The notes: a model not told the origin generated them from the sequence alone. Counted from the first letter of the stretch, positions 1 to 5,055 are shown. The stretch: 5,738 bases of DNA from Paracoccaceae bacterium (GCA_023263735.1 JALQUQ010000178.1:1-5738); one strand, 5' to 3'. A program made the numbers and translations.

Positions 1-290
1 AAAAATGAACCAGTAATGGCAGCAATTGGCGCACCAATGAAAAGCTCTAATGCGGGCAATTGATTTCCATTTAGCAACGCCGCTCCCGTACCAGAGGCGG
101 CAATACCTGCAATAAATAAAAGTGAATCACCTGGAAAGGCCAACCCGATTAGTAATCCGGTTTCGGCAAACAAGATTGCCAAAATACCGATCACACCAAG
201 ATCGGTCACAATTGAGTGGGCATCAAATAAATTCATCTTGGGGGTCAGGGTATCTGCCCAAGATGGGTAAATTAAGCGTGATTTATCCAC
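1..290 (-). CDS. DedA / SNARE-associated family membrane protein, N-terminal part (runs off the left edge)
   Basis: The reverse strand is open from 290 to the window edge (96 codons, no stop). The translation holds the family's N-terminal hallmark, FAETGLLIGLAFPGDSLLF at about residues 41-59, inside a hydrophobic segment, followed by a Gly/Ala-rich hydrophobic stretch. DedA proteins are polytopic inner-membrane proteins; some act as undecaprenyl-phosphate or phospholipid flippases, but the exact role here cannot be assigned. I chose the GTG at 290 because AAAGAGGT lies 5 nt upstream of it and because the added residues (YPSWAD) resemble N-termini I recall in this family. An ATG at 236 is the alternative start but has no recognisable ribosome binding site. 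The gene is divergent from hppA. The C-terminal part, with its conserved Arg/Gly motifs, lies outside the window. Confidence 0.82.
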   Translation of the reverse strand, partial: MDKSRLIYPSWADTLTPKMNLFDAHSIVTDLGVIGILAILFAETGLLIGLAFPGDSLLFIAGIAASGTGAALLNGNQLPALELFIGAPIAAITGSF

Positions 291-295
291 GGCAT

Positions 296-303
296 ACCTC
301 TTT
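296..303 (-). promoter_or_regulatory. Ribosome binding site deciding the GTG start of the DedA-family gene
   Basis: On the reverse strand AAAGAGGT is followed by 5 nt and then GTG (290-288). The downstream in-frame ATG at 236 is preceded by a C-rich stretch without a purine-rich site, so this motif favours the longer protein by 18 residues. Confidence 0.5.
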
Positions 304-325
304 ATTTGTAAAAAGGGGAGCCAGT

Positions 326-367
326 ATGCGTAAACTCGCCCGTCGTCAGTCAAGTGCTCAAAGTTGA
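326..367 (+). CDS. Possible 13-codon leader ORF upstream of hppA
   Basis: An ATG at 326 follows GGGGAG (315-320) with a 5-nt spacer and opens a 13-codon frame (MRKLARRQSSAQS) that stops at TGA 365-367, 21 nt before the hppA start. The peptide is basic and Ser/Gln-rich and matches no family I know. Its good ribosome binding site and its position suggest a translated leader, or a short upstream ORF that couples ribosomes to hppA. It could equally be chance. There is no run of one codon type that would mark a classical attenuator. Confidence 0.3.
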   Translation: MRKLARRQSSAQS

Positions 368-376
368 GCCCTACCC

Positions 377-384
377 AAGGAGAG
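377..384 (+). promoter_or_regulatory. Ribosome binding site for hppA (supports a TTG start)
   Basis: AAGGAGAG lies 4 nt before TTG at 389. No ATG or GTG near this site gives the expected N-terminus, so the site supports the unusual TTG start. The resulting N-terminus leads straight into the first membrane helix. Confidence 0.7.
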
Positions 385-388
385 TTCA

Positions 389-1042
389 TTGAATCTTGTC
401 CAAGTAAGCGGAACTAATCTCACCTACGTATATGTAATTTTAGGAATCTCACTGGCAGCATTGGCCATTGCCTTCGCCCTTCGGGCACAGATTCTGGCCC
501 AAGATGAGGGCACTGCAAAGATGCAGGAGATTGCAGCAGCTGTTCAAGAAGGTGCTGCGGCTTATCTATCTCGCCAACTTAAAACACTCTCCGTTTTCGT
601 GGCAATAGTTTTTGTTTTGTTATTTGCACTCCCTGGTGAGACAGATATCAAAATTGGTCGTTCAATATTTTTCTTAGTTGGTGCAGGCTTTTCTGCCCTT
701 GTTGGTTACAACGGTATGTGGTTAGCGGTAAGAGCAAATGTTCGCGTAGCAGAGGCAGCTCGTAAGAAGTCAGCAGAGCGTGCTGTTCAAATCGCATTCC
801 GAACCGGCGGCGTAGTTGGAATGCTCACTGTTGGTCTTGGACTTCTTGGAGCTTCGTTAGTTGTTGTTATCTATCGCGCTGACGCACCAGCAGTTCTTGA
901 AGGATTTGGATTTGGCGCAGCGATGCTTGCAATGTTTATGCGCGTTGGAGGCGGTATCTTTACAAAAGCTGCTGATGTTGGCGCAGATTTAGTAGGAAAA
1001 GTTGAAAAGGGAATTCCAGAGGATGACCCAAGAAATGCTGCA
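389..1042 (+). CDS. hppA: Membrane-bound proton-pumping pyrophosphatase, N-terminal 218 residues (truncated at the contig junction)
   Basis: This enzyme (K(+)-insensitive or K(+)-dependent H(+)-PPase) hydrolyses pyrophosphate in the cytoplasmic membrane and pumps H+ (Na+ in some members). Visible are a first helix at about residues 11-32, then [24 protein letters not shown] (38-60, the conserved cytosolic loop), and helices at about 66-82, 92-114 and 140-162. A further helix runs into [20 protein letters not shown] (187-206) and GIPEDDPRN (208-216), which contain the pyrophosphate- and Mg-binding Lys and Asp residues. Family members are about 650-800 residues long, so roughly two thirds is missing. 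After Ala218 the family would continue with a motif like TIADNVGDNVGD. Here the frame reads 42 unrelated residues to a stop at 1171; these are out-of-frame argG sequence and not part of the protein. Start is TTG with a strong ribosome binding site. The sequence resembles actinobacterial HppA; subtype cannot be set from this part. Confidence 0.93.
1032..1042. other. Chimeric junction between two genomes (11-bp shared sequence)
   Basis: GAAATGCTGCA reads as (R)NAA at the end of the hppA fragment in one frame and as EMLQ at the beginning of the argG fragment in another. Upstream of 1032 the argG frame no longer gives argininosuccinate synthase residues; downstream of 1042 the hppA frame no longer gives pyrophosphatase residues. 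GC content and codon choice change abruptly at the same place. A short identical stretch bridging two organisms is what an assembler, or PCR template switching, would produce. Confidence 0.85.
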
Positions 1043-1283
1043 GGCCCTGATCGACAAGAGCCAAGAGCACGTCACCGGCACCGTCAAGCTGAAGCTGTAC
1101 AAAGGCTCGGCCCGCACCGTGGCCCGCTGGTCGGATCACACGCTCTATTCGGAAAAACACGTGACCTTTGAAGAGGATGCAGGCGCATACGACCAAAAGG
1201 ACGCCGCAGGCTTTATCCGCCTGAACGCGCTGCGCCTGAAGCTGATCGCCACCCGCAACGCCCGCGTTGCCGACAAGGGCTGA
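1032..1283 (+). CDS. argG: Argininosuccinate synthase, C-terminal 83 residues (5' part missing at the junction)
   Basis: The enzyme joins citrulline and aspartate using ATP to form argininosuccinate in arginine biosynthesis, in the cytoplasm. The fragment starts at [18 protein letters not shown] and continues with [16 protein letters not shown]-like ([19 protein letters not shown]) and [16 protein letters not shown], all typical of the ArgG C-terminal multimerisation tail. It ends at TGA 1281-1283. Full proteins are about 400-410 residues, so about four fifths is absent. The reading frame is open back to an ATG at 1002, but the residues before 1032 are out-of-frame pyrophosphatase sequence and not a real start. 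Closest resemblance is to Rhodobacterales ArgG. A terminator follows 21 nt after the stop, so argG ends its transcript here. Confidence 0.93.
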   Translation, partial: EMLQALIDKSQEHVTGTVKLKLYKGSARTVARWSDHTLYSEKHVTFEEDAGAYDQKDAAGFIRLNALRLKLIATRNARVADKG

Positions 1284-1303
1284 TCTCAAGATCCACCGAT
1301 TGG

Positions 1304-1332
1304 AACGCGGCCCCGCAACGGGCCGCGTTTTT
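1304..1332 (+). terminator. Rho-independent terminator of argG
   Basis: A 9-bp GC-rich stem (ACGCGGCCC 1305-1313 with GGGCCGCGT 1320-1328, plus A1304-T1329) closes a 6-nt loop and is followed by a T run (1328-1332). It sits between the argG stop and the stop codon of the convergent gene at 1332-1334. The reverse strand lacks a T run after the stem, so it works mainly for argG. Confidence 0.88.
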
Positions 1333-2282
1333 CATTGCATCATGCCCGGACGGCCCTGATAGGCGAAATTGGTCTGAACCACCTGCTCGGCCAACAGGGC
1401 AGGCAGGGCCAGATCGGCAGACATCGCATTGATTGAATTGATCAATTGCATCTCATCCGCCGTGGGGCCAGCAAGCCGGAACAGATCGCGCTTCATCCGA
1501 ATGGCCACAAAAAATCCGTTGCCATGAACGCGGATCGAATAAAGTTCCGCCCCCTCCAACACGGACTGCACGTCGATGGCAAGCTGGCGAAAGGCCGAAA
1601 CGGCCTGATCCCCCTGCGATTGCCGTGGCGCGCCTTGGGGCATCCACAGCCCCATCAATTTGCCCGAAGCCGAGCGGAACGATCCGATCCGGTCCATCCC
1701 CTCGGTCGGCACATTGGCGGGCATCAAGGGGGTGCCCTGCGTCTCCTCCTCGATCGCGACAAGCAATTCCGGGTGGTTGGTCTTGCACATATCGATCACG
1801 ATGCCCCGGAAAACCGGCAGGGCCAGCTTTTTGCCCCGATAGGTCGACAGTTCGGCAAAACTGAAATCGTGGCCGTTGATCGACCCGGAAATGATGTCAT
1901 CCACCTGCTGGGTATCACCAATCGGAATCAGATCTGACGGAATCCGGCCGATAAAGGTCTGTTCGCCCTTTTTGTGTTTCAATCCCAACGTTTGGCACAG
2001 GATCGGCAGGATGATCATTTCTTGGCGGCGGTGAATTTCGCGGAACAGAACGATGACGATGACCGCGCCGATGCCTGCGGCGAACCCGGCCAGAACGCGG
2101 CCCTCATCGCCCTGACCGATGGCCATGAAGGCAATCCCAAGGGCCACCACAGCCACCATCACGCTGCTGAGGATGATGTTGCGGCGGGCGCGGATTGCGG
2201 CGGGCAAAGCCTCGGACAAGGCATGCGCCTGAACTTGGGCGAATGAGCCCTCGCCTTCGCCAGAGTGCACCTTTTCGGCCAT
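1332..2282 (-). CDS. DUF3137-like membrane protein with two transmembrane helices
   Basis: The protein has 316 residues. A short polar N-terminus with a basic RARR at 31-34 precedes two hydrophobic helices at about 35-55 and 62-80, joined by a short loop (GQGDEG). A cytosolic-looking domain follows, in which IIGS-type residues IISGSINGHDFSFAELSTYRGKK (130-152) and FRGIVIDM (158-165) match the DUF3137 pattern of a small beta-rich domain. No catalytic motif is visible and the function is unknown. The ATG at 2282 was chosen because AAAAGGG lies 8 nt upstream and because residues before it look non-native. The frame stays open upstream to 2846, so in-frame ATGs at 2351, 2357 and 2378 are alternatives, but none has a convincing ribosome binding site. 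It follows the sulfotransferase-like gene after 229 nt, so co-transcription is possible but not shown. Confidence 0.72.
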   Translation of the reverse strand: MAEKVHSGEGEGSFAQVQAHALSEALPAAIRARRNIILSSVMVAVVALGIAFMAIGQGDEGRVLAGFAAGIGAVIVIVLFREIHRRQEMIILPILCQTLGLKHKKGEQTFIGRIPSDLIPIGDTQQVDDIISGSINGHDFSFAELSTYRGKKLALPVFRGIVIDMCKTNHPELLVAIEEETQGTPLMPANVPTEGMDRIGSFRSASGKLMGLWMPQGAPRQSQGDQAVSAFRQLAIDVQSVLEGAELYSIRVHGNGFFVAIRMKRDLFRLAGPTADEMQLINSINAMSADLALPALLAEQVVQTNFAYQGRPGMMQ

Positions 2283-2511
2283 TCCCCGAACCCTTTTCCG
2301 TGCCCTAGACACAACGAGCCAGTCTGGAATTTCGCTCCATCTTTCGGCCATCGCCATCAGTGCGCCAACTTTGCCCATGCTTTGCCCGTGACGCAAGAAA
2401 ACAGTTGCGCGAGGCGAGACATTTCGCAAAGCAATCAGAAACCGGTGGGCGAGAACATCTGTAACCCTTTGGAAAGGCGTCGTTTTAATGGGCACCGATA
2501 GGACGGTTGCG
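2283..2511. other. 229-bp intergenic stretch without a clear element
   Basis: The stretch separates the sulfotransferase-like stop from the DUF3137-like start. Both strands were read. I found no stable hairpin with a T run and no convincing promoter. The only symmetry is CCTTTGGAAAGG (2466-2477), whose 2-nt centre could not form a normal loop. The reverse strand stays open in the frame of the downstream gene, so part of this region could be coding if that gene starts earlier. Confidence 0.4.
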
Positions 2512-3228
2512 CTAGATCTTTCGCGCGGCCAGACGGTCGTAATGGGGCATCGCCTGATCGACAAGGGCCTGCCCGGCCGGGGTGAGGGTGGGCAAGGGGC
2601 CTTCGGGTTCATCAAAGCCCGAGGATTTGTGGACGGCGTTGTACCAATGCGGCTCCCAGACCCCGTCAAAGGGTTTCGGGCCCGGCGGCCAATGCAGCAT
2701 GGCGGGGGTAAACGCAATGCCCAAGGCCTGACACAACCGGGCCAGCGTTTCGGCCGGTTGGGCGCGAATATCGGCGCTGTCAACCACGATGGGGGCCTGC
2801 CCCGCCCAATCGGCCACCTGATCAAACAGTTGAGATTGTTGGACAAAACCGATGTCCATCAGGGATGGATTTTCGCGTTTGGCGGTATAGCTGGCCACGA
2901 CGCGCGCCGGATGGCGGATCAGGAACACATTGGTCAGACCCCGGATAAACCCGCGATCAAAGCCCGGGATCATGTGCAGGGTCATGTGTTTTTGATACCA
3001 AAGCGGCCGCTCTTGGGGCACCGGGCCAAGGCAGGTTTGCGCCACTTTGGCCGGATCGGTTTCGCCCGCGGCGATCACGGCATCGCGCATTGGGTGATCA
3101 ATTCCGGTCGCGGCAAGGTAGGCGGCGTAAAACGGTTCGTCCCAAACCGTGCAATCCCCCCGCGCCGCAAAGGCATACATCAGGGCCGTCGAAAGATTTC
3201 GCGGGCCGCTCCACATGGCGATATTCAT
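2512..3228 (-). CDS. Sulfotransferase-like P-loop protein
   Basis: The protein has 238 residues. The N-terminus has a beta strand and P-loop-like turn, IAMWSGPRNLSTALMYAF (3-20), in the place of the PAPS 5'-phosphosulfate-binding loop. FLIRHPARVVASY (102-114) matches the 3'-phosphate-binding motif with its conserved Arg and Ser. DEPFYAAYL (30-38) and YQKHMTLHM (78-86) are further landmarks of this subfamily. Such enzymes would move a sulfuryl group from PAPS to an acceptor, but neither the acceptor nor true PAPS use is known for this subgroup. ATG at 3228 is supported by AGGGGG about 6 nt upstream. It lies 90 nt downstream of the class IV aminotransferase gene on the same strand, and five 11-bp repeats fill the space before its start. 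It is near the lower size limit for sulfotransferases and appears complete. Confidence 0.82.
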   Translation of the reverse strand: MNIAMWSGPRNLSTALMYAFAARGDCTVWDEPFYAAYLAATGIDHPMRDAVIAAGETDPAKVAQTCLGPVPQERPLWYQKHMTLHMIPGFDRGFIRGLTNVFLIRHPARVVASYTAKRENPSLMDIGFVQQSQLFDQVADWAGQAPIVVDSADIRAQPAETLARLCQALGIAFTPAMLHWPPGPKPFDGVWEPHWYNAVHKSSGFDEPEGPLPTLTPAGQALVDQAMPHYDRLAARKI

Positions 3229-3279
3229 AGGTCACCCCCTGTGCACCTTTGGTACACCCTCTGTACAGAAAGGGTGCAG
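3225..3279 (-). repeat. Five tandem degenerate 11-bp units leading into the sulfotransferase start codon
   Basis: Read on the reverse strand, units start at 3279, 3268, 3257, 3246 and 3235: CTGCACCCTTT, CTGTACAGAGG, GTGTACCAAAG, GTGCACAGGGG and GTGACCTATGA. The first four share (C/G)TG(C/T)AC at the start; the fifth keeps GTGAC and contains the ATG. The spacing of exactly 11 bp is close to one helical turn, so one protein could read all units on the same face of DNA. The fourth unit also supplies the G-rich ribosome binding site. Confidence 0.6.
3242..3278. promoter_or_regulatory. Nested inverted repeat, candidate operator or RNA hairpin upstream of the sulfotransferase-like gene
   Basis: TGCACC (3242-3247) pairs with GGTGCA (3273-3278), TTT (3248-3250) with AAA (3269-3271), and GTACA (3252-3256) with TGTAC (3262-3266) around a 5-nt loop, leaving only small bulges. 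No T run follows in either direction, so it is not a standard terminator. It is the dyad aspect of the same 11-bp repeat block, and could be an operator or a structure in the intercistronic mRNA. Confidence 0.45.
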
Positions 3280-3318
3280 ACGAAAAAAGACGGGCGGCGG
3301 GCCATTTTTTGGGGGGAA

Positions 3319-4218
3319 TCAGGCACCGACCAGCGCCTTGTAAAGCCCGCGAAGACGGGTCGTCACCGGGCCCAGATCGCCCGTGCCGATCACGCGCCCA
3401 TCGATGCTGCCCACCGGCGTTTGCGCGCCAAAGGTGCCGGTCAGGAACGCCTCGTCCGCCGAATAGGTTTCGACCAGAGAGAAGTTTTTTTCAAACACCG
3501 GAATGTCATTGGCGCGGCAGAGGTCGATCACCTTTTGCCGGGTGATGCCGTTCATGCAGTAATCGCCCGTGCTGGTCCAAACCTGGCCCTTGCGCACGAT
3601 GAAAAAGTTGCAGGCGTTGGTCGTGTTCACAAAGCCATGGACGTCGAGCATCAGCGCCTCGTCCGCGCCAGCCTTTTCGGCGGCGATGCAGGCCAGAATG
3701 CAGTTCAGCTTGGAATGGCTGTTCAGCTTTGGGTCTTGGGTCATCGGCAGGCCGCGCAGATGCGGCACGGTGGCCAGACGGATCGGGCGCGGCAGGTTTG
3801 GTTTGCTGTGTTCGATCAGGATGACGACCGTCGGCCCCTGTTGCGACAGTTTCGGGTGCTGGAACGGCCGGGTTTTCACCCCGCGCGTCACCATCAGGCG
3901 GCAATGGGCATCCGTGGTCATGCCATTGGCGGCCTGCGTTTCCAGAAGGGCCGCGACCAGTGCGTCGCGCGTCATGCCGATATCAAGGTCGATGGCGCGG
4001 GCCGCTTCGAACAGGCGGTCCATGTGATCGTCAAGAAAGGCCCAGCGGTTGTTGTAAAGCCGCATCCCTTCCCACACGCCATCGCCCAGCATGAACCCCG
4101 AATCATAGACGCTGACCAGTGCCTGCGCCTTGGGCTTTAGCGCGCCGTTGACCCAGATCAGGATGTCATCGTTGCGGGCGTCTTCGGTGGATTGATGGGT
4201 TGAAACGTGATCCGTCAT
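3319..4218 (-). CDS. Class IV PLP-dependent aminotransferase (BCAT / D-amino acid transaminase superfamily)
   Basis: The protein has 299 residues, the usual size for fold-type IV enzymes (BCAT, D-alanine transaminase, aminodeoxychorismate lyase). Landmarks in order are WVNG (22-25), VSVYDSGFMLGDGVWEGMRLYNNR (35-58), HMDRLFEAARAIDL (65-78), the PLP-lysine region LNSHSKLNCILA with Lys170, GFVNTTNACNFFIV (195-208), GITRQKVIDLC (224-234) and AFLTGTFGAQTPV (257-269). The Glu that normally contacts the PLP ring nitrogen (as in GYVSEG) is replaced by Thr199. Substrate is unknown; calling it BCAT or D-amino acid transaminase would be over-reading. The ATG at 4218 has AGGA about 10 nt upstream. It is first in the minus-strand series, followed by the sulfotransferase-like gene, which suggests a joint pathway. 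Confidence 0.92.
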   Translation of the reverse strand: MTDHVSTHQSTEDARNDDILIWVNGALKPKAQALVSVYDSGFMLGDGVWEGMRLYNNRWAFLDDHMDRLFEAARAIDLDIGMTRDALVAALLETQAANGMTTDAHCRLMVTRGVKTRPFQHPKLSQQGPTVVILIEHSKPNLPRPIRLATVPHLRGLPMTQDPKLNSHSKLNCILACIAAEKAGADEALMLDVHGFVNTTNACNFFIVRKGQVWTSTGDYCMNGITRQKVIDLCRANDIPVFEKNFSLVETYSADEAFLTGTFGAQTPVGSIDGRVIGTGDLGPVTTRLRGLYKALVGA

Positions 4219-4373
4219 AGCGCTTTCCTGCCGATTTTCCGGGCAAAGCTAGACAAGGTTCCGCCGAAGGGGAAGGGGAGGCCTCACTCTGGTGTGAGAT
4301 CACGGCTCGGTGATTGGACGACTCTGTCCGGCCTGTGGTTCGGTCGGGCAAAAGATAACAAGCAGGTAGAGCC
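4219..4373. other. Divergent intergenic region between the aminotransferase and small-protein genes
   Basis: This 155-bp region must hold the minus-strand promoter of the aminotransferase, and the plus-strand promoter if the small gene is transcribed from here. A purine-rich run (about 4266-4281) and the tandem dyads at 4283-4314 are the visible structures. I could not place a -35/-10 pair with confidence in either direction. Confidence 0.5.
4283..4314. promoter_or_regulatory. Two adjacent 16-bp dyads (5-6-5), candidate operator
   Basis: CTCAC-N6-GTGAG (4283-4298) is followed directly by ATCAC-N6-GTGAT (4299-4314). Both contain TCAC-N6-GTGA, with a 16-bp repeat period, while the N6 spacers differ, as expected for protein-binding half-sites. 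The site lies 65-96 bp upstream of the aminotransferase start on one strand and 60-91 bp upstream of the small gene on the other. No regulator gene is in the window. Confidence 0.4.
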
Positions 4374-4547
4374 ATGTTCAGATTTAGCACGATTGCCGCA
4401 GGACTCATCGTGTTGGCCTTGGTCGCGACGATCAGACCACAAGACCGGATGAGCCACAAACCCTTGCCGGAAAACCCGAGCTATTGCTGCGTGGCCAGCG
4501 GCCCGGGTCAGGGCCAGTTGGTGACGGCGATGGGACATAACCTCTGA
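4374..4547 (+). CDS. Small 57-residue protein with one N-terminal hydrophobic helix
   Basis: An ATG at 4374 is preceded by AGGTAGAG (4364-4371) and opens 57 codons to TGA at 4545-4547. The peptide begins MFRFS, continues with a hydrophobic segment of about 15 residues (6-20) after one Arg, and then turns polar with RPQDRMSHKPLPENP. It ends in a Gly-rich tail containing CC (38-39) and SGPGQGQ. This is the layout of a single-pass inner-membrane or exported small protein; no clear lipobox or AxA cleavage site is seen. Codon use is like that of the flanking GC-rich genes. I do not recognise the family. It lies 77 nt upstream of the RidA-like gene on the same strand and might be co-transcribed. 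A chance frame is possible, but the helix plus ribosome binding site argue for a real gene. Confidence 0.55.
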   Translation: MFRFSTIAAGLIVLALVATIRPQDRMSHKPLPENPSYCCVASGPGQGQLVTAMGHNL

Positions 4548-4623
4548 TCGCAGGGTTTCGCTTGATTTGGCGGCGGTCTTGGCGCTGACTTTGCGCGCAG
4601 AGACCTTTGACAAGGCAAGACAG

Positions 4624-5046
4624 ATGGCCGACCCGCACAAACGCATTCGCCCCTTTAACACCCGCGACACCTATCCCGAACAGAAACTGAACAATGATCT
4701 GTGCCATGCCGTGGTGACCCATGGCGGGCGCACGATCTGGATGCGGGGGGCCTGCCCGCAAGATCTGGAAACGTCGGAAAATCTGGCCAGCCATGACCCT
4801 GTCGAACAGACGCACAAGGTGATGCAGAACATCCGCCAACTGATTGAAGAGGCGGGCGGGCGGATGGAGCATCTGGTCAAGCTGGTGGTGTATCTGACCG
4901 ATGTGCGGCATCGGGAACCGGTTTACCGCACCATGGGCGAGTATATCCAAGGCGTGCATCCGGTTTGCACCGGGCTGACCGTTGTGGCGCTGGCCCGGCC
5001 CGAGTGGCTGGTAGAGATCGACGCCACGGCCGTGATTCCGGATTAA
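4624..5046 (+). CDS. RidA/YjgF/YER057c/UK114 family protein lacking the catalytic Arg
   Basis: The protein has 140 residues, slightly above the usual 125-135. It shows the chorismate-mutase-like fold pattern of the family: HAVVTHGGRTIWMRGACPQD (28-47), VEQTHKVMQNIRQLIEEAGG (60-79), HLVKLVVYLTDVRHREPV (83-100) and WLVEIDATAVIPD (128-140). Classical RidA proteins deaminate reactive enamines and imines such as 2-aminoacrylate through an Arg near the C-terminus (Arg105 in E. coli). The aligned position here is Thr116 in HPVCTGLTVVAL, so it probably belongs to one of the other Rid subfamilies and its reaction is unknown. ATG at 4624 was chosen because AAGG lies 8 nt upstream and the residues before it look non-native; an in-frame TTG at 4567 would add 19 residues. 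The DUF1028 gene starts 9 nt after its stop. Confidence 0.9.
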   Translation: MADPHKRIRPFNTRDTYPEQKLNNDLCHAVVTHGGRTIWMRGACPQDLETSENLASHDPVEQTHKVMQNIRQLIEEAGGRMEHLVKLVVYLTDVRHREPVYRTMGEYIQGVHPVCTGLTVVALARPEWLVEIDATAVIPD

Positions 5047-5055
5047 GGGGGCGCG

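Noticed and set aside
122..325. Plus-strand open frame leading into the 13-codon leader
   Set aside because: It is antisense to the well-supported DedA-family gene and its residues look random; only the last 13 codons after the ATG at 326 are worth mention.
1043..1171. C-terminal tail fused to the pyrophosphatase (42 residues)
   Set aside because: These bases encode argG in another frame; the tail is an out-of-frame reading created by the junction, not a new domain.
2466..2477. Palindromic CCTTTGGAAAGG as a terminator for the sulfotransferase gene
   Set aside because: The 2-nt centre cannot form a stable loop and no T run follows on the reverse strand.
2283..2846. 188-codon N-terminal extension of the DUF3137-like protein
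   Set aside because: Its first part is a shifted-frame reading of the sulfotransferase gene on the same strand, and it has Pro/Arg-rich random composition. The membrane protein proper starts well at 2282.
3225..3279. CRISPR-like or satellite array
   Set aside because: Units are only 11 bp, contiguous without spacers and degenerate, so this is not a CRISPR array; it fits an operator-type repeat better.
2488..4140. 550-codon plus-strand open frame
   Set aside because: It lies antisense to the sulfotransferase-like and aminotransferase genes, both with clear family motifs. Long antisense frames are common in GC-rich DNA and the His/Arg/Gly-rich product matches nothing.
4166..4670. Minus-strand frames over the 4219-4670 region
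   Set aside because: They lack ribosome binding sites and family motifs and oppose the small protein and the RidA-like start.
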